Below, piece after piece: positions 1-7,966 of a stretch of DNA of 64,000 bases; the first letter of the stretch is position 1; the number at the start of each line of letters is the position of its first letter. Source of the DNA: Bacteroides sp. 519 (GTDB taxonomy: Bacteria; Bacteroidota; Bacteroidia; Bacteroidales; Bacteroidaceae); NCBI RefSeq assembly GCF_010500955.1, contig NZ_QVMJ01000014.1, positions 26,421-90,420 of the forward strand. Direction: 5' to 3'. The position numbers were made by a program, and so were the translations under genes. A model generated the notes under the pieces. The model was not told where the DNA came from, did no database searches, and worked only from the letters and a program-made list of their open reading frames with translations.

Positions 1-143
1 TAAGTATAAGTATTGAAGATATCATATTAGATGGAATGAAATTTTCATTGTTATCCAAACAAGGAATATTAGAATTCGTTAGAAATTACCATTATCAATA
101 TGGATATGATTATTTATATGAATATGGACAACTCAAAAGATAG
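1..143 (+). CDS. C-terminal end of an unrecognised protein (cut by window edge)
   Basis: The frame beginning at base 3 is open from the window edge to a TAG at 141-143, giving about 46 residues ending in ...YDYLYEYGQLKR. The stop lies one base before the ATG at 145, so this gene and the next are probably co-transcribed. The tail is rich in tyrosine and resembles no family I can name. From position it could be another small immunity-type gene of the island, but no function can be given. Confidence 0.5.
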   Translation, partial: SISIEDIILDGMKFSLLSKQGILEFVRNYHYQYGYDYLYEYGQLKR

Positions 144-144
144 T

Positions 145-387
145 ATGAAAGAAAGGAATGGATTTTATGTTTTAGATTTTGTCTTTGATGTGGATGATGA
201 TAATTATGTTTGTATAGAACGTTATGCTTTTATTGGTATCTTCTCCACTAAAGAGAATGCAAATAATGCTATTGATGATTTAATTAATAAACCGGGATTT
301 AAAGATCATCCGCGTGAATGTTTCTATATCCGCTTTTATGGATTGAATGAACTTAAAGAATGGATGACAGGATTTGTAAAATTATAG
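145..387 (+). CDS. Small DUF7336-like protein, copy A1
   Basis: An 80-residue protein. I prefer the ATG at 145 to one at 100 because the upstream reading frame ends at 143 and because the paralogue at 2534 aligns from this methionine (MKERNGFYVLDF against MKDSNGFYIVDY). The core YAFIGIFSTKENANNAID, then PGFKDHPRECFYI and a final W..GF, matches small proteins I know as DUF7336-like, in which a sheet-forming YxxxG..S segment is followed by a helix and a GFxDxP turn. No signal peptide or membrane segment. It is followed after 4 bases by a second, divergent member. The biochemical role is unknown; an immunity role is an inference from the neighbourhood. Confidence 0.7.
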   Translation: MKERNGFYVLDFVFDVDDDNYVCIERYAFIGIFSTKENANNAIDDLINKPGFKDHPRECFYIRFYGLNELKEWMTGFVKL

Positions 388-391
388 AATT

Positions 392-655
392 ATGGAAGAG
401 TTGAAAAGTTATACATTAAAGCATAGGTATCTAGTGGATGAAATTTATATAGAAAGTAAATTTATTGGCGTTTTTTCATCATGGGAAGAAGCAGATAAAG
501 CTATAGATATTTTTTTTGTTCTCCCTGGATTTAAAGACTATCCTCGTGATTGTTTTATCATAAAAGAATATATCGTCAATGATTATGATAAATGGAAAGA
601 TGGATTTAAAGAAGAACAATTAGATTTACTATATTGGCTTTGTGTCTTACCATAA
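392..655 (+). CDS. Small DUF7336-like protein, copy B1
   Basis: An 87-residue paralogue of the preceding gene: FIGVFSSWEEADKAID, then PGFKDYPRDCFII and KWKDGF line up with the A copies. It lies 4 bases after A1 and is followed by a strong terminator, so A1-B1 form the end of a transcription unit. A degraded second B copy exists at 2780-3012 directly behind A2, showing that the A-B pair was duplicated as a block. Cytosolic, acidic, function unknown. Confidence 0.7.
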   Translation: MEELKSYTLKHRYLVDEIYIESKFIGVFSSWEEADKAIDIFFVLPGFKDYPRDCFIIKEYIVNDYDKWKDGFKEEQLDLLYWLCVLP

Positions 656-672
656 TATAGATTGACTATTTA

Positions 673-708
673 ACATCCTGACAGATAACAACCTGTCGGG
701 ATGTTTTT
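673..708 (+). terminator. Rho-independent terminator after the A1-B1 pair
   Basis: Twelve-base arms at 673-684 and 693-704 (acatcctgacag / ctgtcgggatgt, one G-U pair) enclose an 8-base loop and run into a T tract. The ATG at 701 lies inside the right arm, so it is not a credible start for the reading frame that continues downstream. Confidence 0.8.
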
Positions 709-733
709 ACAATTCATTAAAACCTACATTTCA

Positions 734-853
734 ATGACTCACTTCACCATCCCGGAACTCTGTCGCAGCGACACGGCCCGGAAATACAAAATAAACAACG
801 AATGTTCCCTCGACCACATTCAAAAACTAACCAGTTTAGTTAAAGAAGAATAT
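734..853 (+). pseudogene. N-terminal remnant of an M15-type peptidase
   Basis: The frame from the ATG at 734 reads MTHFTIPELCRSDTARKYKI and continues for about 40 residues. From memory this matches the start of the small D-Ala-D-Ala carboxypeptidase (peptidase M15) proteins of Bacteroidales, which begin with a similar HFTxxELxRSxTAxxxxI stretch. The catalytic part with its zinc-binding histidines is absent: the frame runs directly into a lipoprotein signal at 878. This looks like a fusion scar left by a deletion or an insertion. An unrelated chance match is possible because only 40 residues remain. Confidence 0.5.
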
Positions 854-877
854 CACATACTAATAAAACAAAGTGTT

Positions 878-1480
878 ATGAAAGTAAATTTATTTGCATA
901 TTCATTGCTTCTTTTACTAGTTCTTATCAGTTGTACATCCAAATCTTTAAAACAGGGAGAAAAGGAAACAACAATTAATAATGCCATTTCTGATTTTTTA
1001 GAAACAGAAAAAGATTTCTTGAGAGACAAAGTATTTGGAGTGTTTTATTATGATACAATAGGGCGTATTGCTTATGAAAAAGTAGATAGTATGCACTACC
1101 GGCCTTATAGAACAGTAACTTACGAGGATAAAGTTGCAGTTACTATTTATCCAACCTATTATCAATATCCACAATTACCAACCGATAGTTTTCCTGAGGC
1201 GGGTGCACCCACTCGTTATTATATAAAAGATAATAAACTGTTTTATTGGTATGATGAGGATTATCCTTTAACAAAAGAAATGGTAGATGTTTTAAAAAGT
1301 TATAATCTGATATACTATATTACTGAAACAATACCAGATTCATTAACTATAGTTGTGCCTTACAATGATAATGGGGTAGACTATTTTTTCTGTAGGAAGA
1401 ATTTGTCTAAATTCACAAAAATTACCACAGACAAAGCAGTGGGATATTATGATATTCCACTGCTTAACTGTGATGATTAG
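878..1480 (+). CDS. Predicted lipoprotein of unknown function
   Basis: About 200 residues from the ATG at 878, which gives a clean lipoprotein signal: MKVN, a run of leucines, then the lipobox LISC. The longer open frame upstream is a peptidase remnant and is excluded. The mature part is rich in Tyr and acidic residues, with several YYxT/YYI stretches and a possible cystatin-like alternation of strands, but I recognise no family. It is the first of several secreted or lipid-anchored products in this island, which would fit immunity proteins acting at the envelope; that is inference. Confidence 0.65.
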   Translation: MKVNLFAYSLLLLLVLISCTSKSLKQGEKETTINNAISDFLETEKDFLRDKVFGVFYYDTIGRIAYEKVDSMHYRPYRTVTYEDKVAVTIYPTYYQYPQLPTDSFPEAGAPTRYYIKDNKLFYWYDEDYPLTKEMVDVLKSYNLIYYITETIPDSLTIVVPYNDNGVDYFFCRKNLSKFTKITTDKAVGYYDIPLLNCDD

Positions 1481-1595
1481 CTCTGTTGGGATGCTACTAA
1501 CCAAGCTTATGGAATGGTTTCCTTTATCTAGTGGCCAAACAACGCCTAATCGAGGGATTTTCTAAGAACTGGATATTTTTGAGTAGCGTATACGT

Positions 1596-1961
1596 ATGAT
1601 AAATAAAATGAGTAGAATGGGAACAGAATTATCTAAAATAACAGCGTTTATTATTAACTTTAATCCTTTGTATCAATCATATCAAATAGATTTGGAAACA
1701 AAAATTGAAGAAGATTTAGGTATAACTGGAGATGATGCATACGAACTAATTGTAACGTATGGGGAATATTTCAATATTGACGTTTCTCATTTCAATTTAT
1801 CAGATTATTTTAAAGATGAGGGCTATGATATTATATCACCTATATTGGAGCTTTTCAAATTAAAGAAAACTAAAATAAAGAAAGTTCTTACAATAAGAGG
1901 TTTAATTAAAGGAATAAAACATGGCCGCTTAAATGATGAAATCATTTCTATGAAAGACTGA
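1596..1961 (+). CDS. DUF1493-like (acyl-carrier-protein-like) small protein
   Basis: A 121-residue cytosolic protein. The segment from about residue 36, IEEDLGITGDDAYELI, then FNIDVSHFNLSDYF and a C-terminal LTIRGLIKGIKHGRL, follows the pattern of DUF1493 proteins, which fold like acyl carrier proteins but usually lack the phosphopantetheine serine. Here the position after Asp-Asp is Ala, so carrier function is unlikely. Start could also be the Met at 1608. Family members often sit in enterobacterial and Bacteroidetes accessory islands; the role is unknown. Confidence 0.65.
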   Translation: MINKMSRMGTELSKITAFIINFNPLYQSYQIDLETKIEEDLGITGDDAYELIVTYGEYFNIDVSHFNLSDYFKDEGYDIISPILELFKLKKTKIKKVLTIRGLIKGIKHGRLNDEIISMKD

Positions 1962-2005
1962 CACTCTATGTTATAGAAAGGAGAGCTCGTTATAAACAAT
2001 AAAAA

Positions 2006-2512
2006 ATGAACAAAAAAGGATTATTCTATACTTTTAGAATTAAGGGTAGAAAAAGAAGTGAATCAGGAATATTTATTGATGAAGGAACTGATTGGATATT
2101 AATCAGATCTTTATTTTCTGATTATTTAATTGATGGATATAAAATAATAAATAAAAATTATATTGTATCAGTTAGTAGAAACGAAGAAGATATATTCACC
2201 GAAAAAGTTCTCAAAGCAAATAATAAGGACAACTATTCTGTGGAAAAAATTCCCTTAGAAACAAATAGTCTTTTTAATTATTTGAAAGAACAACAAATCG
2301 TTTTCGATATCTCTATTCATCTTGAAAATTCTACTTATGTAGGAAAAATTAAAAAAATACTAACCCATTCTTTTTATTTATACTTATTGAGTCCAAAAGG
2401 AGAATGGCTGGATGAAATTGATTTATTCAAAAAGAAATCAATACGACTAATATCCTTTAATACGGATTATATACAATCTTTATTAAATTATAATCGCACA
2501 TTAAATAGTTAA
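2006..2512 (+). CDS. Hypothetical protein with two similar beta-rich halves
   Basis: A 168-residue protein with no signal peptide. The halves look related: residues 20-55 (GIFIDEGTDWILIRSLFSDY...) and 110-160 (GKIKKILTHSFYLYLLSPKG, then KKSIRLISF and TDYIQSL) both run glycine, hydrophobic strand, acidic turn, strand. This suggests a duplicated small-barrel domain. No catalytic motif is visible. I do not recognise the family, although similar proteins occur beside polymorphic toxin genes. It ends 21 bases before the A2 gene. Confidence 0.55.
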   Translation: MNKKGLFYTFRIKGRKRSESGIFIDEGTDWILIRSLFSDYLIDGYKIINKNYIVSVSRNEEDIFTEKVLKANNKDNYSVEKIPLETNSLFNYLKEQQIVFDISIHLENSTYVGKIKKILTHSFYLYLLSPKGEWLDEIDLFKKKSIRLISFNTDYIQSLLNYNRTLNS

Positions 2513-2533
2513 CATTGATAATTTAAAAATGAC

Positions 2534-2776
2534 ATGAAAGATAGTAATGGATTTTACATAGTTGATTATGTCTATGAAACCGAAGATGAAAATTACACAG
2601 ATGTAGAATGCTATGCTTTTATTGGTATATTTTCATCAAAAGAGAAAGCTAACAATGCTATTGATCATTTGATGTCTCAAATTGGATTCAAAGATCATTC
2701 TAGAGAATGCTTTTATATTAGCTTTCTTGAGTTGGATAAAACATTAGAATGGAAAAGTGGATTTACACGCGAATAA
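2534..2776 (+). CDS. Small DUF7336-like protein, copy A2
   Basis: An 80-residue close paralogue of the gene at 145. Shared stretches include YAFIGIFSSKEKANNAID and SRECFYISF. It is followed within 3 bases by a broken B copy, reproducing the A1-B1 order. Divergence between A1 and A2 is spread along the protein, so the duplication is not recent, yet the reading frame is intact and probably under selection. Confidence 0.7.
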   Translation: MKDSNGFYIVDYVYETEDENYTDVECYAFIGIFSSKEKANNAIDHLMSQIGFKDHSRECFYISFLELDKTLEWKSGFTRE

Positions 2777-2779
2777 ATT

Positions 2780-3012
2780 ATGAATAAATTAAATATATAT
2801 ACCATATAGTTGAGGAAATATATAAAGAAACAAAGTTTATTGCAATTTTCTCATCATGGGACAAGGCAAATGAAGCAATAGATGATTTCATTATATTGCC
2901 AGGTTTTAAAGATCATCCTCGTGATTGTTTTATCATAAAAGAACATATTGTTGATGACTATGATAAATGGAAAGATGGATTCCAAGAAGAACAATTAGAT
3001 TTGCTCTATTGA
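2780..3012 (+). pseudogene. Degraded copy B2 of the DUF7336-like gene
   Basis: The frame from 2800 to the TGA at 3010-3012 encodes 70 residues closely matching copy B1: KFIAIFSSWDKANEAID, PGFKDHPRDCFII, YDKWKDGF. It has no usable ATG: the ATG at 2780 is in another frame and reaches a stop after nine codons, and the in-frame codon at 2785 is TAA. About five N-terminal residues are also missing compared with B1. A frameshift plus small deletion has therefore inactivated this copy, unless an AUU start is used. Confidence 0.7.
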
Positions 3013-3111
3013 CTTTGTGGTCAGAAAATTTCATCCGATATGAAAGCACATTCAATTCAGAGGAGTATCATGAAAGCATCTCTATTAGATAAGTTATGTT
3101 GGAATAAATTA

Positions 3112-3933
3112 ATGCGTATAAAAATATATTTCTTTTTCTGTAGTATTCTGTTTTTTTTATCATGCTCCAATACTCTCATGGAAGGATCAGGGGCGGTAAT
3201 TGATAGAAATAATACACCAATATCAAATGCAGAAGTAACAATCCTCTGTTGGAAAGATTTGGGGTTAATCAGAGATGAAGTAAATTACTCCAAGAAGATA
3301 TATTATACAGATTCCAAAGGGAAATTTAGTTTTAAATTTGATAAAGGTTATAAATTAAGTATTGGTATACGGGCATATAGTTACGATATTGAAGTTATGG
3401 AAATAAAATCGGATGAAAACATTAAAGATTTTAATATTGTTTTGAATAATAATTCCAAAAACAATACAATTTATTATCGTAACAGATCTTTAATAAGAGA
3501 ATACAAGTGCCAAGAAAAGGATTGTCTAGAAATTATAGAAGAAGGATTAGATATCGTTGAAGGTAAGAATGGCAGTGATGCAGATATATGGATAACTCAA
3601 GGAAAAACAATATCTACTAAACCTGCAGGTGGAATAATACCGATATTAAAAGAAGGTCAAAAAAACTTGATAACTAACTACTTAGAAGCACCATCAGAGG
3701 GGTATGTTCAAGAGTATAAGATAACGGGAAAAGAAGTTGGTTATTTTATTAAAACGAACGAACACACATATGCGAAAGTTATATTATCGGCTTTGTATGA
3801 AAAGAATTTTAATGAAGGGAATTGTTTGGAGAAAGGATATGTTACTCAAATAATTTACCAACCAGATTCAACTCGCAGATTGTCTATCCCCCATTTTATT
3901 GATATGGAACAATTATTATTAATGATTTATTAA
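3112..3933 (+). CDS. Lipoprotein with carboxypeptidase-regulatory-like domain
   Basis: About 273 residues from the ATG at 3112. The signal MRIKIYFFFCSILFFLSC ends in a lipobox (FLSC). Residues 25-110 form a CarboxypepD_reg-like beta-sandwich: GSGAVIDRNNTPISNAEVTI, then TDSKGKFSFKF. The C-terminal 150 residues have no recognised family. Upstream in-frame methionines exist from 3040, but only the 3112 start places the signal peptide at the N-terminus. Probably periplasmic or outer-membrane anchored; role unknown. Confidence 0.65.
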   Translation: MRIKIYFFFCSILFFLSCSNTLMEGSGAVIDRNNTPISNAEVTILCWKDLGLIRDEVNYSKKIYYTDSKGKFSFKFDKGYKLSIGIRAYSYDIEVMEIKSDENIKDFNIVLNNNSKNNTIYYRNRSLIREYKCQEKDCLEIIEEGLDIVEGKNGSDADIWITQGKTISTKPAGGIIPILKEGQKNLITNYLEAPSEGYVQEYKITGKEVGYFIKTNEHTYAKVILSALYEKNFNEGNCLEKGYVTQIIYQPDSTRRLSIPHFIDMEQLLLMIY

Positions 3934-3947
3934 TTGGGATAATTCGT

Positions 3948-3955
3948 TATCTTTG
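3948..3955 (+). promoter_or_regulatory. Candidate -7 box (TATCTTTG)
   Basis: TATCTTTG matches the Bacteroidetes -7 consensus TAnnTTTG and lies 87 bases before the ATG at 4042. The -33 position holds ATTT, only a partial match to TTTG. It probably starts the unit of secreted proteins from 4042. Confidence 0.35.
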
Positions 3956-4041
3956 CCTAAGTTGCTTGTAATTAATGAAGTAGCAGCAGTAATTTATCCA
4001 AGTTTTAACCCCGGTTCATCAACAAGAAATTTAAAATAATT

Positions 4042-4833
4042 ATGCTATACTTTAACAAAAAGCCAATGGGTAAATATTTAATGTTGATTATATTGAACAT
4101 AACTATTTGTGACAAGGCTCATTCACAAGATGTATCTATACATCTTGAGTTAGTTTCACTTGCCACCAGTAATTTCAAAATGGGTTGTCAATCCGAAGGT
4201 GATTTTTATATTGAATCGTTGAATTTTGAATTTATTGTTGAAAATAAATCTAAAAAGAATATATTGATTGGGAGTAACACACGAGATTACTATAGAGGAT
4301 ATGAGGATTTAGATTATGATGGGATAATAGGCAAATTTTTGGTAGTTAATGGAAATGACACTATAATGCTATTTACTGATCCTCGTATTTTAGTATTGAG
4401 TAGAGAAGTGAATGACGCCAGTTATTGGGGTGCAATTCGTTCTGATGCAAGTTCTGTTTTTAACAACTTTCTTTGTAGATTTCCTACAGAAAAAATTTCA
4501 TGTCTGGATGAAGTATATACTTATTTAAGTAAATGTACATTCTGGTATGTGCCTGTAATGGATGATTATGAAAAACTGATAAAAAAGAAATCACTTCAAC
4601 CATTAAATAATCAAGAAATAACGTATCCTTGTGAACCTATAGAGATCAAAGTGAAGGAAGATCTAGTTCTCATATTTGGCGATTTTGAAAATGCTCCTCA
4701 GAGTTATGGCTTATATAGAGGGAGTAAAGACTCAATAGTTTATAAGAATAGTGTAGCGAAATATGAAATAACACATGCTATAAATGAAGAAAGAATTTTT
4801 AATCTTAATTTTAATTTCGATTATTACCTGTGA
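4042..4833 (+). CDS. Predicted secreted protein, unknown
   Basis: A 263-residue protein with an N-terminal signal ending near DKAHSQD. A second start at 4066 (MGKYLMLIILN) would put the signal closer to the end and may be the real one. The body has several aromatic beta-like stretches (FEFIVENKSKKNILIG, ALYRGSK-type turns) suggesting an immunoglobulin-like or lipocalin-like sheet, but no family is recognised. Its last 50 bases overlap the start of the next gene in another frame. Confidence 0.6.
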   Translation: MLYFNKKPMGKYLMLIILNITICDKAHSQDVSIHLELVSLATSNFKMGCQSEGDFYIESLNFEFIVENKSKKNILIGSNTRDYYRGYEDLDYDGIIGKFLVVNGNDTIMLFTDPRILVLSREVNDASYWGAIRSDASSVFNNFLCRFPTEKISCLDEVYTYLSKCTFWYVPVMDDYEKLIKKKSLQPLNNQEITYPCEPIEIKVKEDLVLIFGDFENAPQSYGLYRGSKDSIVYKNSVAKYEITHAINEERIFNLNFNFDYYL

Positions 4834-5455
4834 TTTGTTTTCACAGGTAATAATAAAAAAAGAATCCTATGTGATATTATCTTTTGAAAGACAACAAAAA
4901 GGAATGGATAAAGAATATTATTATTGGATTGTGTTAATAGACTCATTAAAGGGAAATTTAAACTTTGAAGTTTTTCCTATTTGTTTGAGTACTAATTTAA
5001 ATTATAATCTAAAAAGATGCGCTAATGCAGATTCAATTAGTTTTTGGGATAATTTTATAGATAATCCTAAAAGCTATATTGGGAAAATAGACTCAATACC
5101 AATACTAGACTCTTTCTTTAGCATAACAGAAAACAAGAAAATTAAATTAAAAACTATTTCAATCAAGTGGAAGAAAGAAAAAAATAGGAGAAATGAAACA
5201 GTGGATATTTATGCAACACCTGTAATAGGTGGCTTATGCAAAGCTTTTGGAGAGTATAGTTTTGGTGAATCTGGTTTTATTGAATTCTGTGGAAATACAT
5301 TTTTACCAACCTCAGAAATTACTTTCATTGAAGATTTTTGGGAAACAATAAATGGCAGAATAATAAAATATGCAGATTACAGTATAGTTGATTTTACTAA
5401 ATATACCCCTTCTATTTATCAAGATCGCAAAAGAGTCCAAGTGGTTGCTAAGTAA
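4784..5455 (+). CDS. Predicted secreted protein, unknown
   Basis: A 223-residue protein beginning MKKEFLILILISIITCDLFSQ, a clear signal peptide cleaved after SQ or modified at the Cys. The start overlaps the previous gene by 50 bases, which is long; either both are genuine or the end of the upstream gene has been altered by a frameshift. The body includes KESYVILSFERQQ and a glycine-rich stretch near residue 145. No family recognised. Confidence 0.6.
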   Translation: MKKEFLILILISIITCDLFSQVIIKKESYVILSFERQQKGMDKEYYYWIVLIDSLKGNLNFEVFPICLSTNLNYNLKRCANADSISFWDNFIDNPKSYIGKIDSIPILDSFFSITENKKIKLKTISIKWKKEKNRRNETVDIYATPVIGGLCKAFGEYSFGESGFIEFCGNTFLPTSEITFIEDFWETINGRIIKYADYSIVDFTKYTPSIYQDRKRVQVVAK

Positions 5456-5529
5456 ATAGATTATTTCACTTTTCAACAGCTACCTTCTATGAATGCTAAT
5501 AATCCTCAACTAGAATCAATGTGAAAAAA

Positions 5530-6294
5530 ATGAAGTGGATTATACTATCAATATTCTTAACTTTTAATAGTAAATGTAACATGAGTTATACAACTGATGA
5601 TGTATTAAATGAATTGGATAGCATTTTTATTGCATCTGTCAATTCTTTAAACTTAAATAAAAAGAAATACGATTATACTTTCTTTCTAAATTTGGAGCAC
5701 GGCTATTCATTTAATGCAGCAAGTAAAATTCACTTATATGGTGATAGTAGAAATTGGGCTGTCGTTTTTGAAACATTTACTTACCAAAATCGTGGAGGAT
5801 ACTTTGCAACAGAGTTAGTCTATATAGGTAATTGTATAACCCCAATAATAGAAACGTTTGCTGAAGAATCAACAACTTCAAATATGAAAGTTGTAATAAT
5901 GGTTGAGAGTAGTGAACTGGAAAGAATAAGTGTGGAAAATTCGGAAACTGTTGATCCCAATGCCGAATACATTTTAGTTAATGGTGTTAAGGTTTCTTTG
6001 AAAAACTCAGATGTTCAAGGATATGAAGATCTAATTTGTTATATCCATGCAATGAATCCTTCTTTAACCTGGACAACTGAGAATGAAATAAGAACTCAGT
6101 TACCTTTAGATATACCTAAATTAATGGAGATTAATCAATTTCATTATATAAGCAACTATGATTCTATTCTTCCGAGCAAACAGGAGTTATATAAGCTAAT
6201 CTCTGAGATATTAGTTCAAGGAAAACCGAGTTTATGGAATCCGGTACAAAAGCCAAATAATGATTCGAATAATTGGGAATCAGGTTTTCTATAA
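5530..6294 (+). CDS. DUF7003-like secreted protein
   Basis: About 254 residues from the ATG at 5530 (a GTG at 5521 in frame is the alternative). A hydrophobic N-terminus MKWIILSIFLTFNS is followed by KIHLYGDSRNWAVVFE, then NRGGYFATELVYIGNC, which match what I remember of DUF7003, a family of Bacteroidetes proteins near polymorphic toxins. The second half (LPLDIPKLMEINQFHY, PSKQELYKLISEIL) also fits that family. Function is unknown; an immunity role is suspected because of context. Confidence 0.6.
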   Translation: MKWIILSIFLTFNSKCNMSYTTDDVLNELDSIFIASVNSLNLNKKKYDYTFFLNLEHGYSFNAASKIHLYGDSRNWAVVFETFTYQNRGGYFATELVYIGNCITPIIETFAEESTTSNMKVVIMVESSELERISVENSETVDPNAEYILVNGVKVSLKNSDVQGYEDLICYIHAMNPSLTWTTENEIRTQLPLDIPKLMEINQFHYISNYDSILPSKQELYKLISEILVQGKPSLWNPVQKPNNDSNNWESGFL

Positions 6295-6326
6295 ATTGAA
6301 TTCATTTGGCTCATTAAAACAATAAT

Positions 6327-6872
6327 ATGAGAACTATATATGTTATATCTATAATGATTTTATGCACTTGCACAACTTCAAAAGAGACACAAAAAAAGCG
6401 TTCTTTTGATTCAGTTTTGATTCAGTTACCAGTTAATTCTTCTGTTTTAAAAAGTAACGATAAGGTGATATTGCATGCGATGTTTTATGCATTAAATGAT
6501 AATTCTCAGTTTTTACGCATATATGAAACTATATGCACGCTTCCAACAGAAATAAGAGGGTTTTATGAACTGGATAAATTTATAATTATATATGAGGGTA
6601 TTGAAGACAGCCTTTCTATGAAATATATAAATATTGAAAAAAGTGATTGGCAAAAATTTGCAAGCAGATACAAAGTATCGCCACCATGTATGGAATGTGA
6701 GAGTGAACCTAATAAAATGATTATAAATGAATACCATTATAGAATAATTGATGGTAGATTTGAGTTATTTATTCCTGATGAAAAGCATATGAGAGAATAT
6801 GAAAAAAAACTCATATTAGAAGGAATTATTAAATTACCACCTTTACCTCCCAGAACTGGAAGCATTGAATAA
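6327..6872 (+). CDS. Predicted lipoprotein, unknown
   Basis: A 181-residue protein with a short lipoprotein signal, MRTIYVISIMILCTC, followed by TTSKE. The mature part has alternating strands and a CMECE motif near residue 117, not a recognisable metal site. It ends with a proline-rich LPPLPPRTG tail. It follows the DUF7003-like gene by 32 bases in the same direction and is probably in the same unit. Confidence 0.55.
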   Translation: MRTIYVISIMILCTCTTSKETQKKRSFDSVLIQLPVNSSVLKSNDKVILHAMFYALNDNSQFLRIYETICTLPTEIRGFYELDKFIIIYEGIEDSLSMKYINIEKSDWQKFASRYKVSPPCMECESEPNKMIINEYHYRIIDGRFELFIPDEKHMREYEKKLILEGIIKLPPLPPRTGSIE

Positions 6873-7036
6873 ACAATTGAATATTTCGTTTGAGCTTATA
6901 CAATTCGTCATCTTTATTTAATTTTCTTACAATTAATAAATGAAAGCTTAGTATTAAAAAGCGATAATAAAGAATTCTTAGAAGATTCATTGCTATTTGG
7001 CTAAATAATGGTATTTTTGGCTAAACAATAGTTTAT

Positions 7037-7416
7037 ATGAATGTTTTTTTTGAACAGTTTTTTTGTCCATATAATCAATATTATTCTCTTGTTATTGAAG
7101 ATAATGGGATAACAGCTTATGCTTTCTATGTAAAGGTAAGGACATAATTGGAGATGTCTGGTTATATAATGTGGGAATACAAAATGATATCAGTTGGGAC
7201 TGTCGGAATAGCTTACCATTCCCCAATAAGCTTGATTATATATATGAAAATATTGAGCCAATATTAAACTCAAATGAAGTTTTAGTGAAATGGACAAAAG
7301 ACTTTCAAGTATATATTTATATACGCGAAGTACTTATTGCAACAATTAGAACAGACAATAGGTTGGTCAACTTGTGTGAAAAAAGATGGGCCTCTAGCTA
7401 TGAAATTGCTAACTAG
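7037..7416 (+). pseudogene. Frameshifted small protein gene
   Basis: The ATG at 7037 opens MNVFFEQFFCPYNQYYSLVI and runs to a stop at 7145-7147. If the frame is shifted by one base near 7130 the sequence continues as KGKDIIGDVWLYNVGIQND and stays open to the TAG at 7416. The joined product (about 126 residues) reads as one coherent small protein, while each part alone begins or ends abruptly. One indel therefore breaks the gene, or there is a sequencing error. The whole looks like a member of the immunity-type proteins of this island; family not named. Confidence 0.55.
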
Positions 7417-7432
7417 CACAGATTGAATTTCG

Positions 7433-7462
7433 CTTGACACCAGTAAATAGGGAATACCTTTG
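7433..7462 (+). promoter_or_regulatory. Promoter of the DUF5958-like gene
   Basis: TACCTTTG at 7455-7462 fits the -7 consensus TAnnTTTG. CTTG at 7433-7436 lies 18 bases upstream as a near match to the -33 element. Initiation a few bases after 7462 excludes the start codon at 7460 and favours the ATG at 7475. Confidence 0.5.
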
Positions 7463-7474
7463 TCGCTTGTGATT

Positions 7475-7915
7475 ATGAATATTATAGATGAAATTTTATT
7501 AAACCAGTATGCACAAGGTGTAGTAACAGTAGAACCTGTTCTTGAACGGTTTAATTTGTTGTCATTAGATGCTAAAAAGCATTATTTGGCTATTTTTATT
7601 GGCTATTTTATTATACAGGCTAAACCTGTGGATAATGATATTGAGCAGGCTATATCTGATAGTAAACTCAAACCCACTTATACCCCTTGTGTGCTATTGA
7701 GAAAAGGAGTTGCTACTCATCATTTATTAAAGATAGCAAACTTACCTGAGTATGAATTAAATAAGGTTATGAGGCTTTTTCTTGCTCTATTTAGAATAGC
7801 ATATCTTCGCCGTTATACAATAGAAAAGGGAAATCCTAATGACACATCTAAATGGTGGTATTGGGACTTGTCAAAACAAGAAAATATTGATATTATATTA
7901 AAACAACATCAATAA
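7475..7915 (+). CDS. DUF5958-like protein
   Basis: A 146-residue cytosolic protein. The pattern LNQYAQG near the N-terminus, then DNDIEQAISDSKLKPTYTPC, VLLRKG, NLPEYELNKVMRLFLALF and the terminal WWYWDLS follows DUF5958, a small Bacteroidetes family found near polymorphic toxins and type VI loci. The start at 7475 is chosen because the promoter -7 box overlaps the alternative at 7460. It has its own promoter, unlike most genes in the island, and is the last gene before the core genome resumes on the other strand. Confidence 0.7.
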   Translation: MNIIDEILLNQYAQGVVTVEPVLERFNLLSLDAKKHYLAIFIGYFIIQAKPVDNDIEQAISDSKLKPTYTPCVLLRKGVATHHLLKIANLPEYELNKVMRLFLALFRIAYLRRYTIEKGNPNDTSKWWYWDLSKQENIDIILKQHQ

Positions 7916-7966
7916 AAAAGCAACTTTCAATATAAGTCCATATTAAACGTCCGCAACAGCACCTAC

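Noticed and set aside
701..877. Longer start for the lipoprotein at 878
   Set aside because: The ATG at 701 is inside the right arm of a terminator and the added residues resemble a different protein; only the 878 start gives a signal peptide at the N-terminus.
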